From NCBI RefSeq assembly GCF_001682865.1, contig NZ_MAQX01000022.1, positions 496,001 through 560,000 on the forward strand: a stretch of 64,000 nt of DNA, given 5' to 3'. Shown here in pieces: positions 16,907-24,172 of the stretch. The notes under the pieces were generated by a model, which was given only the letters and a program-made list of their open reading frames with translations, ran no database searches and was not told where the DNA came from. How positions within the stretch are numbered: the first letter of the stretch is position 1; each line of letters starts with the position of its first letter. The DNA comes from Bacillus sp. FJAT-26390. Lineage in GTDB: Bacteria > Bacillota > Bacilli > Paenibacillales > Paenibacillaceae. The position numbers and the translations under genes were made by a program.

Positions 16907-18706
16907 TTATAGTCGTTTTCGTTTATAGAAGGCGATGAACACGCAGGAAAGAAGTAGAATAATGAGCGTAATGCCGACAGTAGCAGCTTCTTTTGGGCTG
17001 CCTTGTGGCTGAACGGCTAGAGTGCCAGGTCCGCCTGGACCGCCGAACCCGCCGCCGCCCATGCCGCCGCCAAACCCGCCGCCTTGTCCGTCAGGCCGCT
17101 GGCCGCCGAAGCCGCCCTGCATGCCTCCATCAGGCATTTGCCCGCCTGGGGCAGCTGCGCCGGCATCGCCTTGTGGCATCTGTCCGTCAGCTGCCGCATT
17201 TCCGGCATCGGCAACGCCTGCTGCGGCCAGTTCAACTGCCGGAGCAGGATTGCCTAATGCGGATTGCTCATTAGCTGCCGCATGCCCATTGTTATCCGCA
17301 TTTTCAGCGTTTGCTGCCGGAGCAGCTGCATTTTGTCCCGTATTTTGCTGGGCATTTTGACGGTTGCCGCCGCGTCCGCCGCCCATCCCGCCGAAGCCGC
17401 CGCCACCCATGCCGCCTCCGCTGCCGGAACCGTCACCGGAAGATGCAATCGTACCGTCAAGCTGCTTTGCGATACTAGTTGTTTGCGTCGTATTTAATGA
17501 CAGAACCGAAGTGATGCCACTTTCATACTCGTCGTAGGTATAGAAAGAGGAAGGATCGGCTTTCACATAGGAGGAGATCATGTCGCGTATTTCCTGCACC
17601 CGTGCTGCAAATGCGTCGCCAGACAAGTAGCCTTCAATCGCTTTGGCAAGGATGTTATGATACGTTTCCTTATATTCATCCACCGCCAGCAGCTTTGCGA
17701 CCAGAGGACGATCCGTCAACGTGCCGGTAGTTGGCTCATCGATCAAAATGCCAGAACCGCCTAATCCGCCGAATGCCATATTATAATCCCATGGCAGTAC
17801 GTTAAATACACCGTCGTCCTCGTACAAATAATAATTATGCTTATTTTGGCCTAAGTAGCTGTCCATGTTGCTCGTAAGCACATTTAACGCGATAAACGCT
17901 AATGCTTCATCGACATCCAGCAAGCTTTCAATGTCGCTTCCGTTGTTCAGCTCATCCAGCATATCGAGCAAAATATCGTCATTGGATTTGTCCGATTTCA
18001 GGTCGAGCCCCGTATAGGATTCGATGGTTGACAGCCAATTAAGCTCGCTTCCCGTGCCGCCGTTTGCCTTGTAAAGCGCTCCATAGGCATTGTCAAAATG
18101 ACGCTCCAGATAGGAGTCTCCAATTTGCTCAACCGCCAAATAAAAGCCCCAAAGCTCATCATTTACATACACGTTTACGTACGAATATTTTGGAGTAGGA
18201 AGCCCCATATCCTCCGCCAGCTCGTAGGAAAGAAACTCTCTCATATACGAAGCATCGCTGTAATTATTGTTCAAATTAATTTTTGTGATTCCTTCTAACG
18301 TCTGATTTACATACTCGTCAAAAGAGATTTTGAAGCTGTACCGATCGGAGTCGGTCATATTGACGACGCTTCTGAGACTCAGATTGCCTTTTGCCCGTAT
18401 GCCGACATTTTTGAAGGTTTGGCCGTTATATTCAACGGTCGCTTCCTTGTATTCCTCGGCGCTGGCATTGTCCAGCAGGTTTTGGAACTCAGCTTCATCA
18501 ATCGTAATTTTCACATCGACGACCTTATCCTTTGGAAAAACCGTTTCATCGAGCTTTTGCTCATCCGCTGATTTATCGCTTGCACTCGTCGCTTTGCCCG
18601 AGCTTGCGAGGCTGAAGGACGTACCTCCCACGGCACAGCCCGTCAATCCGATAATCAGGAGAATGGAGCAAAAGCATAATAAAACAACATGCGCTTTCGC
18701 TTTCAT
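16907..18706 (-). CDS. CotH kinase-family lipoprotein with Gly-rich tail and C-terminal anchor
   Basis: A 599-residue protein with a lipoprotein signal (GLTGCAVG, cysteine 24). The CotH domain (roughly residues 55-400) holds GIRAKGNLSLRS, YVNVYVNDELWGFYLAVEQIGDSYLERHF and NVLPWDYNMAFGG; the last carries the family's metal-binding aspartate. A long low-complexity stretch rich in GGMGGG, Ala, Gln and Asn follows, then a membrane helix (VGITLIILLLSCVFIAFY) and KRKRL. The CotH fold is a divergent protein kinase known from spore coat protein phosphorylation in Bacillus. This version is exported and doubly anchored, so the target should be a cell-surface protein. It is last in an operon with DUF4956 and VTC-domain genes, with an 18-base gap. 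Confidence 0.88.
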   Translation of the reverse strand: MKAKAHVVLLCFCSILLIIGLTGCAVGGTSFSLASSGKATSASDKSADEQKLDETVFPKDKVVDVKITIDEAEFQNLLDNASAEEYKEATVEYNGQTFKNVGIRAKGNLSLRSVVNMTDSDRYSFKISFDEYVNQTLEGITKINLNNNYSDASYMREFLSYELAEDMGLPTPKYSYVNVYVNDELWGFYLAVEQIGDSYLERHFDNAYGALYKANGGTGSELNWLSTIESYTGLDLKSDKSNDDILLDMLDELNNGSDIESLLDVDEALAFIALNVLTSNMDSYLGQNKHNYYLYEDDGVFNVLPWDYNMAFGGLGGSGILIDEPTTGTLTDRPLVAKLLAVDEYKETYHNILAKAIEGYLSGDAFAARVQEIRDMISSYVKADPSSFYTYDEYESGITSVLSLNTTQTTSIAKQLDGTIASSGDGSGSGGGMGGGGFGGMGGGRGGNRQNAQQNTGQNAAAPAANAENADNNGHAAANEQSALGNPAPAVELAAAGVADAGNAAADGQMPQGDAGAAAPGGQMPDGGMQGGFGGQRPDGQGGGFGGGMGGGGFGGPGGPGTLAVQPQGSPKEAATVGITLIILLLSCVFIAFYKRKRL

Positions 18707-18724
18707 TGAAGCACCTCCCGATTG

Positions 18725-19441
18725 TTAGGACACATAATCCCCGCTATAGCTAATAAGCACCGCATTTCGAACGCCTGCAAGCTCCGTTAATTGATTCACG
18801 AAACGTCCGGTTTCGTCGCGCAGCCGAATCTCAAGCGTCATTTCAATGTTGCCTTGCGTCACTGTTTTTTGCTTCACGTTGTAGCGTTTCACGAGCGTGC
18901 CGACTTGCTTATGAACGAGCTGCTCAGTCGCATCGTTGTCGCAGTTAACGACAAGCAGGTATGGCGTTTCGACGGAACCGCCCTTGACGAAGAAGAAGAG
19001 GATAAGGCCAACGACGACAGAGCCGATTACTGCTAGCGTGAAGAAGCCAGCGCCTGTTACGATCCCTGCAACCGCAGCCCAGAAAAGGAAAATCAGATCG
19101 GTTGGATCTTTAATCGGCGTTCTGAAACGTACGATGGATAACGCGCCGACCATACCGAGCGAGAGTACGAGATTGGAGTTGATAGCGATAATGACGACAG
19201 CCGTAATCATGGTCATGCCAATAAGCGATACGTTGAAGCTTTTCGAATAAAGCACGCCGCTAAAGATTCGTTTGTATAGCAAGTAGATGAAGAAGCCAAG
19301 CAGAAAAGCAACGCCTAACGTAATTAATATTTTAGAAAGGCTGATATCGGAGGCGAAGTTCTCTAATACTGAATTTTTTAGTATATCGGTAAAATTGGTC
19401 GTAGCCCCAGTCGCTTCGGCAGCCGTTGTTGTTGTTTCCAT
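18725..19441 (-). CDS. DUF4956 membrane protein
   Basis: A 238-residue protein with about four membrane helices between residues 38 and 155 (for example ILITLGVAFLLGFFIYLLY and GMTMITAVVIIAINSNLVLSLGM), the conserved VGALSIVRFRTPIKDPTDLIFLFWA and a cytoplasmic C-terminal domain of about 80 residues. This is the DUF4956 pattern. The family lies beside VTC-domain and CotH genes in many bacteria, as it does here with a 1-base gap to the VTC gene. Function is not established; the membrane part could form a channel or anchor for a polymer-making VTC partner, which is inference. Confidence 0.88.
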   Translation of the reverse strand: METTTTAAEATGATTNFTDILKNSVLENFASDISLSKILITLGVAFLLGFFIYLLYKRIFSGVLYSKSFNVSLIGMTMITAVVIIAINSNLVLSLGMVGALSIVRFRTPIKDPTDLIFLFWAAVAGIVTGAGFFTLAVIGSVVVGLILFFFVKGGSVETPYLLVVNCDNDATEQLVHKQVGTLVKRYNVKQKTVTQGNIEMTLEIRLRDETGRFVNQLTELAGVRNAVLISYSGDYVS

Positions 19442-19442
19442 T

Positions 19443-20156
19443 TTAATAATCCTCCCAAGTGTTGAATTTCAAATGTTTGCGGCAGATCACGTATTTCGAA
19501 GCCGATTGCCGGTTTAAGCCTTCAAGCTGCAGGGCGATTTTAATATAAGCCGGAATGTAGGCATCGTACTTGACCTCGAGTATGATCAGGTCGTTATCAA
19601 GCGCACGGATCGGCTCAACGCTTTTGTCAAAAATATCAACGGCGTGCAGTCCGGTGCGCAGCTCCTTATCAAACGTGATCCGCACATTGCCGTTATCGCA
19701 TACGTAGGGCTCGCGGACATAATCGACGATCACCTTCGGCCTCAGCAGCTTATGGCTGATTTCATTATGGATTTCGTTCAAAAGCGGTTTGTCCGGCTCT
19801 TTAAGCACATCGTAGTCGCCGACCATCAGCTTGTCGTACATGTCTCTGGTTAGCGGTTCCTTCACCTTGGCGATGTAGTCTTTGAATTTAATTTTTTTCT
19901 CAAAGTGGATGACGTTGTCTTGGCCGTTATAAATGCGGATGCGATACTTAACCCTGTCCCGCACACCGCCAAGCTTCTCGTGCAGAGCCTTGTTGTTGAT
20001 ATCATCAAAGTACAAGCTTCGTATGTGATATTCGCCAGTAGGGCCGACATGCTTGTCTTGCTCCATTAGATCCTTTAGCCGCTGCCGTATAATGAAGTAT
20101 TGATGATAATTGATGAAAAATTTTAGTTCGTTGCGGTAGTTTACGTTTTTGTTCAT
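19443..20156 (-). CDS. VTC-domain protein (polyphosphate polymerase-like)
   Basis: The start is the ATG at 20156, preceded by AGAGGTG; a longer frame reaches 20198. The 237-residue protein matches the VTC tunnel-fold family: NYRNELKFFI near the N terminus, YHIRSLYFDD, RVKYRIRIYNG and FEKKIKFKDYIAK supply the basic residues that line the tunnel. In yeast the Vtc4 domain makes polyphosphate from ATP; bacterial single-domain homologues are usually annotated as polyphosphate polymerase domain proteins, but few have been tested. It is first in an operon with DUF4956 and CotH and diverges from a metallophosphoesterase. Confidence 0.85.
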   Translation of the reverse strand: MNKNVNYRNELKFFINYHQYFIIRQRLKDLMEQDKHVGPTGEYHIRSLYFDDINNKALHEKLGGVRDRVKYRIRIYNGQDNVIHFEKKIKFKDYIAKVKEPLTRDMYDKLMVGDYDVLKEPDKPLLNEIHNEISHKLLRPKVIVDYVREPYVCDNGNVRITFDKELRTGLHAVDIFDKSVEPIRALDNDLIILEVKYDAYIPAYIKIALQLEGLNRQSASKYVICRKHLKFNTWEDY

Positions 20157-20240
20157 TTCACACCTCTTTTCTTGTTCAACGCCCCTTGCTGCTTTCAAAT
20201 GTTATTGTAAGGGCCTTTACTTATTCTTAACTTAAGGTCG

Positions 20241-20260
20241 GCTGAAAGATTGCTGAATGC
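20241..20260 (+). promoter_or_regulatory. Candidate OmpR-family response regulator box
   Basis: GCTGAAAGATTGCTGAATGC contains direct repeats of GCTGAA spaced 11 bases apart (one helical turn). On the opposite strand it matches 19 of 20 bases of the sequence at 23921-23940 in front of the two-component genes. In both places the box has the same orientation relative to the downstream gene. Confidence 0.55.
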
Positions 20261-20325
20261 GCCGTTTGCAAGGTTTTTGATAAGATAGGATGAAGATCAC
20301 GTAAAGATGGAGGAGGGCACAAGCC

Positions 20326-21564
20326 TTGAAATTGCGCAAGGATTTGATGGTCGTGCTCGCATGCTGCGCGCTGCTTCTTGCAGGCGCAGCCGCAGTGGAA
20401 TGGCTAAAGGCTGACAAGTCGCAGAAGCCGATCGCCATCGTAACAACGTTCAAGGGCGATCCGATGACGAGCCGCGCCTTTACTTGGCACAGCGGGAGCC
20501 GGCAAGCAGCTTCGGTCGTTCAGCTAATGAAGGAAGATGCCTCCTTGGGCTGGGACGATGAGCGGGTCATGACCTTTACAGGCACATCTTCAAGCGTTGA
20601 TATAGGGGGCGGAGCCACGCAAGCCGTCCATAAAGCGGAGGCAGCCGGTCTTGAGCCGGGAACGGCCTATCGTTACCGCGTAGGCAGCGGGGAGGCGAAG
20701 GGCTGGAGCGATGCCGCCGTATTTGAGACGGAGCCGGAGAAGCTCGATTCTTTCAGCTTCATAAATGTGACGGACTCGCAAGGCGTGACCGAGCAGGATT
20801 TTGACCTGTGGGGAAATACATTAAACAAGGCGTTTGCGACCTTTCCGAGCGCAGCCTTCATCGTTCATAATGGCGATCTGACTGAGGACCCGGAAGATGA
20901 GCAGGCGTGGACGAGTTTATTCGCAAAAGCAAGCAAGTGGGTATCGCAGTTTCCCTTTATGCCGGTAACCGGCAATCATGACGAGGTGGATGGGCAAGCA
21001 GAGCGATTCATCTCTCATTTTAATTTGCCGGACAATGGCGCGGAAGGCTCCGCCCAAGGCACAACCTATTCCTTTGATTACGGCTCCGTTCATTTTGTTA
21101 TCTTAAATTCCGAATCGAATATAAAAGAGCAGACAAAGTGGCTGAGCAGCGACCTTGAAAATACAGACAAGCCTTGGAAAGTCGTTGCGGTGCATCAAGG
21201 CCCTTATGGAGGCAATACGTACAAGAAAGTGAAGGATTGGACGAAGCTGTTTGATAAGTTCAAAGTTGATTTGGTGCTGCAGGGCCATAATCACGAATAT
21301 TCGAGATCTTATCCGCTGCGCGATGGACAAATTGTAGGCGACGGCGAGTCCGAGGTGCAAAATCGTGAAGGAACGGTATACGTCGTAACGAATACGTCAG
21401 GACAGAAGTTTAACGAGAAGAAGGAAGACCAATTCTACCACAAGGTCCATTTTCAAAATGGGAAGCAGATGTTCGCAGGCATTACGGTCAGCGGGGATTC
21501 GTTAACCTATCAGGCGTACGATGCGGACGGTCAAAAGCTGGATGAGTTTGTGCTAAAGCATTGA
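20326..21564 (+). CDS. Exported metallophosphoesterase with Fn3-like N-terminal domain
   Basis: A 412-residue protein starting at TTG 20326 after GGAGGAGGG. An N-terminal hydrophobic segment (LMVVLACCALLLAGAAAV) exports or anchors it. Residues about 35-140 resemble the Fn3-like domain of purple acid phosphatases (GLEPGTAYRYRVGSGE). The catalytic domain then shows HNGDLTEDPE, VTGNHDE, VAVHQGPYGG and LQGHNHEYSRSYPL, which supply the two-metal site. The first metal motif is DSQG rather than the usual DxH. It likely removes phosphate from an extracellular ester. It diverges from the VTC operon and carries the candidate response regulator box upstream, tying it to the nearby two-component system. 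Confidence 0.88.
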   Translation: MKLRKDLMVVLACCALLLAGAAAVEWLKADKSQKPIAIVTTFKGDPMTSRAFTWHSGSRQAASVVQLMKEDASLGWDDERVMTFTGTSSSVDIGGGATQAVHKAEAAGLEPGTAYRYRVGSGEAKGWSDAAVFETEPEKLDSFSFINVTDSQGVTEQDFDLWGNTLNKAFATFPSAAFIVHNGDLTEDPEDEQAWTSLFAKASKWVSQFPFMPVTGNHDEVDGQAERFISHFNLPDNGAEGSAQGTTYSFDYGSVHFVILNSESNIKEQTKWLSSDLENTDKPWKVVAVHQGPYGGNTYKKVKDWTKLFDKFKVDLVLQGHNHEYSRSYPLRDGQIVGDGESEVQNREGTVYVVTNTSGQKFNEKKEDQFYHKVHFQNGKQMFAGITVSGDSLTYQAYDADGQKLDEFVLKH

Positions 21565-21588
21565 AACAAACGTTGCAAAACAAATAAA

Positions 21589-21625
21589 GCAGGCGTTATG
21601 AGTTGCTGACGCCTGCTTTTTATTT
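21589..21625. terminator. Bidirectional terminator
   Basis: GCAGGCGT (21589-21596) pairs with ACGCCTGC (21609-21616), flanked by A-rich sequence on the left and T-rich on the right. It separates the converging phosphoesterase and sensor kinase genes. Confidence 0.8.
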
Positions 21626-21631
21626 TGCATG

Positions 21632-23161
21632 CTATAAGTCGGTCGGAAGCACGATTCGGAAGGTTGTGCCTTCGTTTGGCTGGCTATTTACCTCGATCGT
21701 TCCCTTATGGGCATCTACGATTGATTTTGTGATAGCAAGGCCAAGCCCGGCGCCGCCGTTTTTGCGCGTTCTGGACGATTCGCTGCGATAAAACCGCTCG
21801 AACAAATGCGGAAGATGCTCTGCTTGAATGCCCGACCCGTTATCGGCAACGGTTAATTCGGCTTGCTTGATATGCTGCGCAAGCGTGATGCGGATTACAC
21901 CCGATTCCGAATCGGTATGCTGAACAGCATTGAGAAATAAATTAAGCAGCACCTGCTTGAGCTTATCCGCATGGAAGCGGCCGCTCACAGGAGGCGCGAG
22001 GGCGAGCTCTACTTTGCGGCTGCCGGCTATCAATTGCAGTTGAGGCTCCATTTCAAGGAGCAGCTCATCCAGCCGCGTATCGGCAAGCTGCAGCTGCGGG
22101 TCTTGATCGAGCTTCGCCAGCGCGAGCAGGTCCTCGACGAGCTTGTTAATGCGCCTTGATTCGAGCTGCATGCTGATTAGCGCGCGGTTAAGCTGCTCGG
22201 GATTTGCCGCAGCCCCGCGCAGCAGCACCTCAAGAAACCCGTGAATGGACGTAAGCGGCGTCCGAAGCTCATGGGAGGCGTCGGCGATGAAACGGCGCAT
22301 TTTTTCCGTTGTTTTCCGCTCGGTCTCAAAGGAGATATCCAATCGCGCCAGCATGCCGTTGAACGCTTCCGACAATCGGTCAATCTCCTCCTGCCCATGG
22401 CTGGCCGGAATGCGCCTTGTTAAGCTGCCCGCATCGGTTTGCTGAGCGGCGAGCACTACGCGGGACAATGGTTTAAGCGTGCGGCGAAGCAGCGGCAAAT
22501 AGAGAGCGAGCCCGGCAGCGAGTGCTAGAGCTGACAATCCCGCGAATATGGCGAGCTGTGTCAGGAGGAGCTGCTTCAGCGAGTCCGTTTCCGTGCTTGC
22601 TTGAATGATGCCCTCAGCTTTGCCGGGCGGTCCGGCAAGGCGAAAGACGACAAGCTGCTCCGTTCCCTGCGCGTTGTTGACGATTTGGTAATCCACTTGC
22701 TTACGCGCTTGAAGCTGCTTCGAAATTTTCTTGTATTGTTCCTCGGATAGGAGCGGCGCGCTAACCGTCGTATCCTTCGACACATCTGTGATCGTCCCGT
22801 CTTGACCGATCAATACGATGGATAAGCCCGGCTGGTAAAACATTGGCGAGTCCCGGTGATTTCTTTCGGGCTTGTCCCCTAGGCCATTATCGCTTGGATT
22901 ATCAGGCTGTGGACGATTGCTGCCGGTTCCTACATTAGAAGAGGAGGCATTCCTAAACCAATCCATCGGCATCGACATGATTTGAGCGTTCAACGCTTCG
23001 GCTTTATTTTTAAAAACAAAATCCTTCATTATGACATATTGGAGTACGCCGATGAGCAGCAGCAAGGCAGCTAAAATAAGCAAGGAGCGATTTAAAAGCT
23101 GGTAGCGGAGCGACCGGGGGGCGAAGAGCCGAGCGAACGCGCTTGATCTCAGCCTGTTCAT
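21632..23161 (-). CDS. HAMP-domain sensor histidine kinase
   Basis: A 509-residue membrane kinase. Membrane helices lie near residues 24-46 and 199-222, enclosing an extracellular sensor domain of about 150 residues rich in Asn, Pro and Ser at its start. HAMP follows, then the HisKA box FIADASHELRTPLTSIHGFL (phospho-accepting His297) and the ATP-binding boxes with VADNGSGIQAEHLPHLFERFYR and GLGLAITKSIVDAHKG. It overlaps the response regulator gene by 4 bases and so forms one operon with it. The signal is unknown; the neighbouring phosphoesterase and VTC genes hint at phosphate or envelope state. Confidence 0.93.
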   Translation of the reverse strand: MNRLRSSAFARLFAPRSLRYQLLNRSLLILAALLLLIGVLQYVIMKDFVFKNKAEALNAQIMSMPMDWFRNASSSNVGTGSNRPQPDNPSDNGLGDKPERNHRDSPMFYQPGLSIVLIGQDGTITDVSKDTTVSAPLLSEEQYKKISKQLQARKQVDYQIVNNAQGTEQLVVFRLAGPPGKAEGIIQASTETDSLKQLLLTQLAIFAGLSALALAAGLALYLPLLRRTLKPLSRVVLAAQQTDAGSLTRRIPASHGQEEIDRLSEAFNGMLARLDISFETERKTTEKMRRFIADASHELRTPLTSIHGFLEVLLRGAAANPEQLNRALISMQLESRRINKLVEDLLALAKLDQDPQLQLADTRLDELLLEMEPQLQLIAGSRKVELALAPPVSGRFHADKLKQVLLNLFLNAVQHTDSESGVIRITLAQHIKQAELTVADNGSGIQAEHLPHLFERFYRSESSRTRKNGGAGLGLAITKSIVDAHKGTIEVNSQPNEGTTFRIVLPTDL

Positions 23162-23844
23162 GGCAAGTCCATCCGATAGCCTGCGCCCCGAAGCGTTCGG
23201 ATAAGCCGATGCTCCTTATCGTTTAATTTATCGCGGAGCGAGCGGATATACACCTCGACGATATTTTCTTCCCCGCCGAATCGGTAGCCCCATACCTTGT
23301 CCAAAATAAGCGATTTGCTAAGCACGACGCCATTGTTCAAAATGATGAACCGGAGCAGCTCGTATTCGGTAGGCGACAGCTCAAGCGGCTCCTCCAAGTA
23401 AACGAGCTCCTTGCGGCGGTCATCGAGCCGAAACGGCCCATAGACGACCTCGCCAAGCAGATTGGGAAATTGGTTGCGGAGCCTTGCCCCAATGCGCGCG
23501 AGCAGCTCGCTGAAGCTGAAAGGCTTAACCAAATAATCGTCTGCGCCAAGCGTTAAGCCTTTGACGCGGTCCTCGACCTCATCCTTGGCCGTCAGCATAA
23601 TGATCGCGATATTGTCGCCGGTCGCCCGAAGCGCTTGGCAAACCTCAAACCCGTTCAGCCCAGGCATCATGACGTCTAGGATGACGACATGAGGCATAAA
23701 AGCAGCTGCTTCCGCCAGGGCAGCTTCCCCGTCGTACGCGACACGAATGTCAAAGCCTTCATTAATAAGTCCAAGCTCCAAAAACTGCACGATATTAGGT
23801 TCGTCATCAACAAGCAATATTTTAATCCCCTTGAAGGATGTCAT
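23158..23844 (-). CDS. OmpR/PhoB-type response regulator
   Basis: A 228-residue regulator with a receiver domain (acidic pair LVDDEP, phospho-acceptor Asp57 in VVILDVMMPG, conserved lysine in YLVKPFS) and a C-terminal winged helix (ELSPTEYELLRFIILNNGVVLSKSLILDKVWG and VDVYIRSLRDKL-like VEVYIRSLRDKL). It starts at an ATG behind AAAGGGG and is translated with the kinase. A direct-repeat box about 80 bases upstream (23921-23940) recurs in front of the metallophosphoesterase, which suggests autoregulation and control of that gene. Confidence 0.93.
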   Translation of the reverse strand: MTSFKGIKILLVDDEPNIVQFLELGLINEGFDIRVAYDGEAALAEAAAFMPHVVILDVMMPGLNGFEVCQALRATGDNIAIIMLTAKDEVEDRVKGLTLGADDYLVKPFSFSELLARIGARLRNQFPNLLGEVVYGPFRLDDRRKELVYLEEPLELSPTEYELLRFIILNNGVVLSKSLILDKVWGYRFGGEENIVEVYIRSLRDKLNDKEHRLIRTLRGAGYRMDLP

Positions 23845-24092
23845 GCATAAGAGCCCCTTTCACGATTTATTACCATTCTATTATCAGCCTTTTGAGCAGA
23901 AGATGCACCTATTTGCAGCAGCATTCAGCAAACTTTCAGCGCGGTTATACGAAAGCGAACTATATAAGAAGAAGCATGTCCATAACATGCGGCTCGAAAC
24001 GATTTTGAATAAAAGGATGGGGGCGTGTACACTAATAAAGCGGTTTATTCCTAGTGCGTTACTTAAACTTACATATTGTTAACGAAATTGTA
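23845..24092. other. Intergenic stretch between divergent operons
   Basis: No gene is supported here. It holds the response regulator leader on the minus strand, the box at 23921-23940, a -10-like TGATAAT for the minus-strand genes near 23880, a small hairpin GCATGT/ACATGC at 23974-23990, and AT-rich sequence leading to the promoter of the next operon. An open frame at 23747-24082 has no ribosome site or family resemblance. Confidence 0.5.
23921..23940 (-). promoter_or_regulatory. Candidate response regulator box, copy 2
   Basis: GCATTCAGCAAACTTTCAGC on the plus strand holds two TTCAGC half-sites 11 bases apart and is 19/20 identical to the reverse complement of 20241-20260. It lies about 80 bases upstream of the response regulator start, which suits an activator site. 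Confidence 0.55.
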
Positions 24093-24158
24093 TTGACTAT
24101 CAGGTATTCATTTGATAATTTATTGATTAATAGAAACTAATTATTGAATATTGATAAT
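24093..24158 (+). promoter_or_regulatory. Promoter and candidate IclR operator of the catabolic operon
   Basis: TTGACT at 24093-24098 and TAATTT at 24116-24121 (17-base spacing) form a plausible promoter. The imperfect palindrome ATTATTGAATATTGATAAT at 24140-24158 abuts the ribosome site of the urocanase-like gene and recurs almost unchanged at 32481-32499 before the transporter genes. Confidence 0.5.
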
Positions 24159-24172
24159 AAGGAGTGGCGAAT

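Noticed and set aside
23747..24082. 111-codon plus-strand frame before the hydratase operon
   Set aside because: It has no ribosome site, crosses the response regulator start and box, and its product resembles nothing known.
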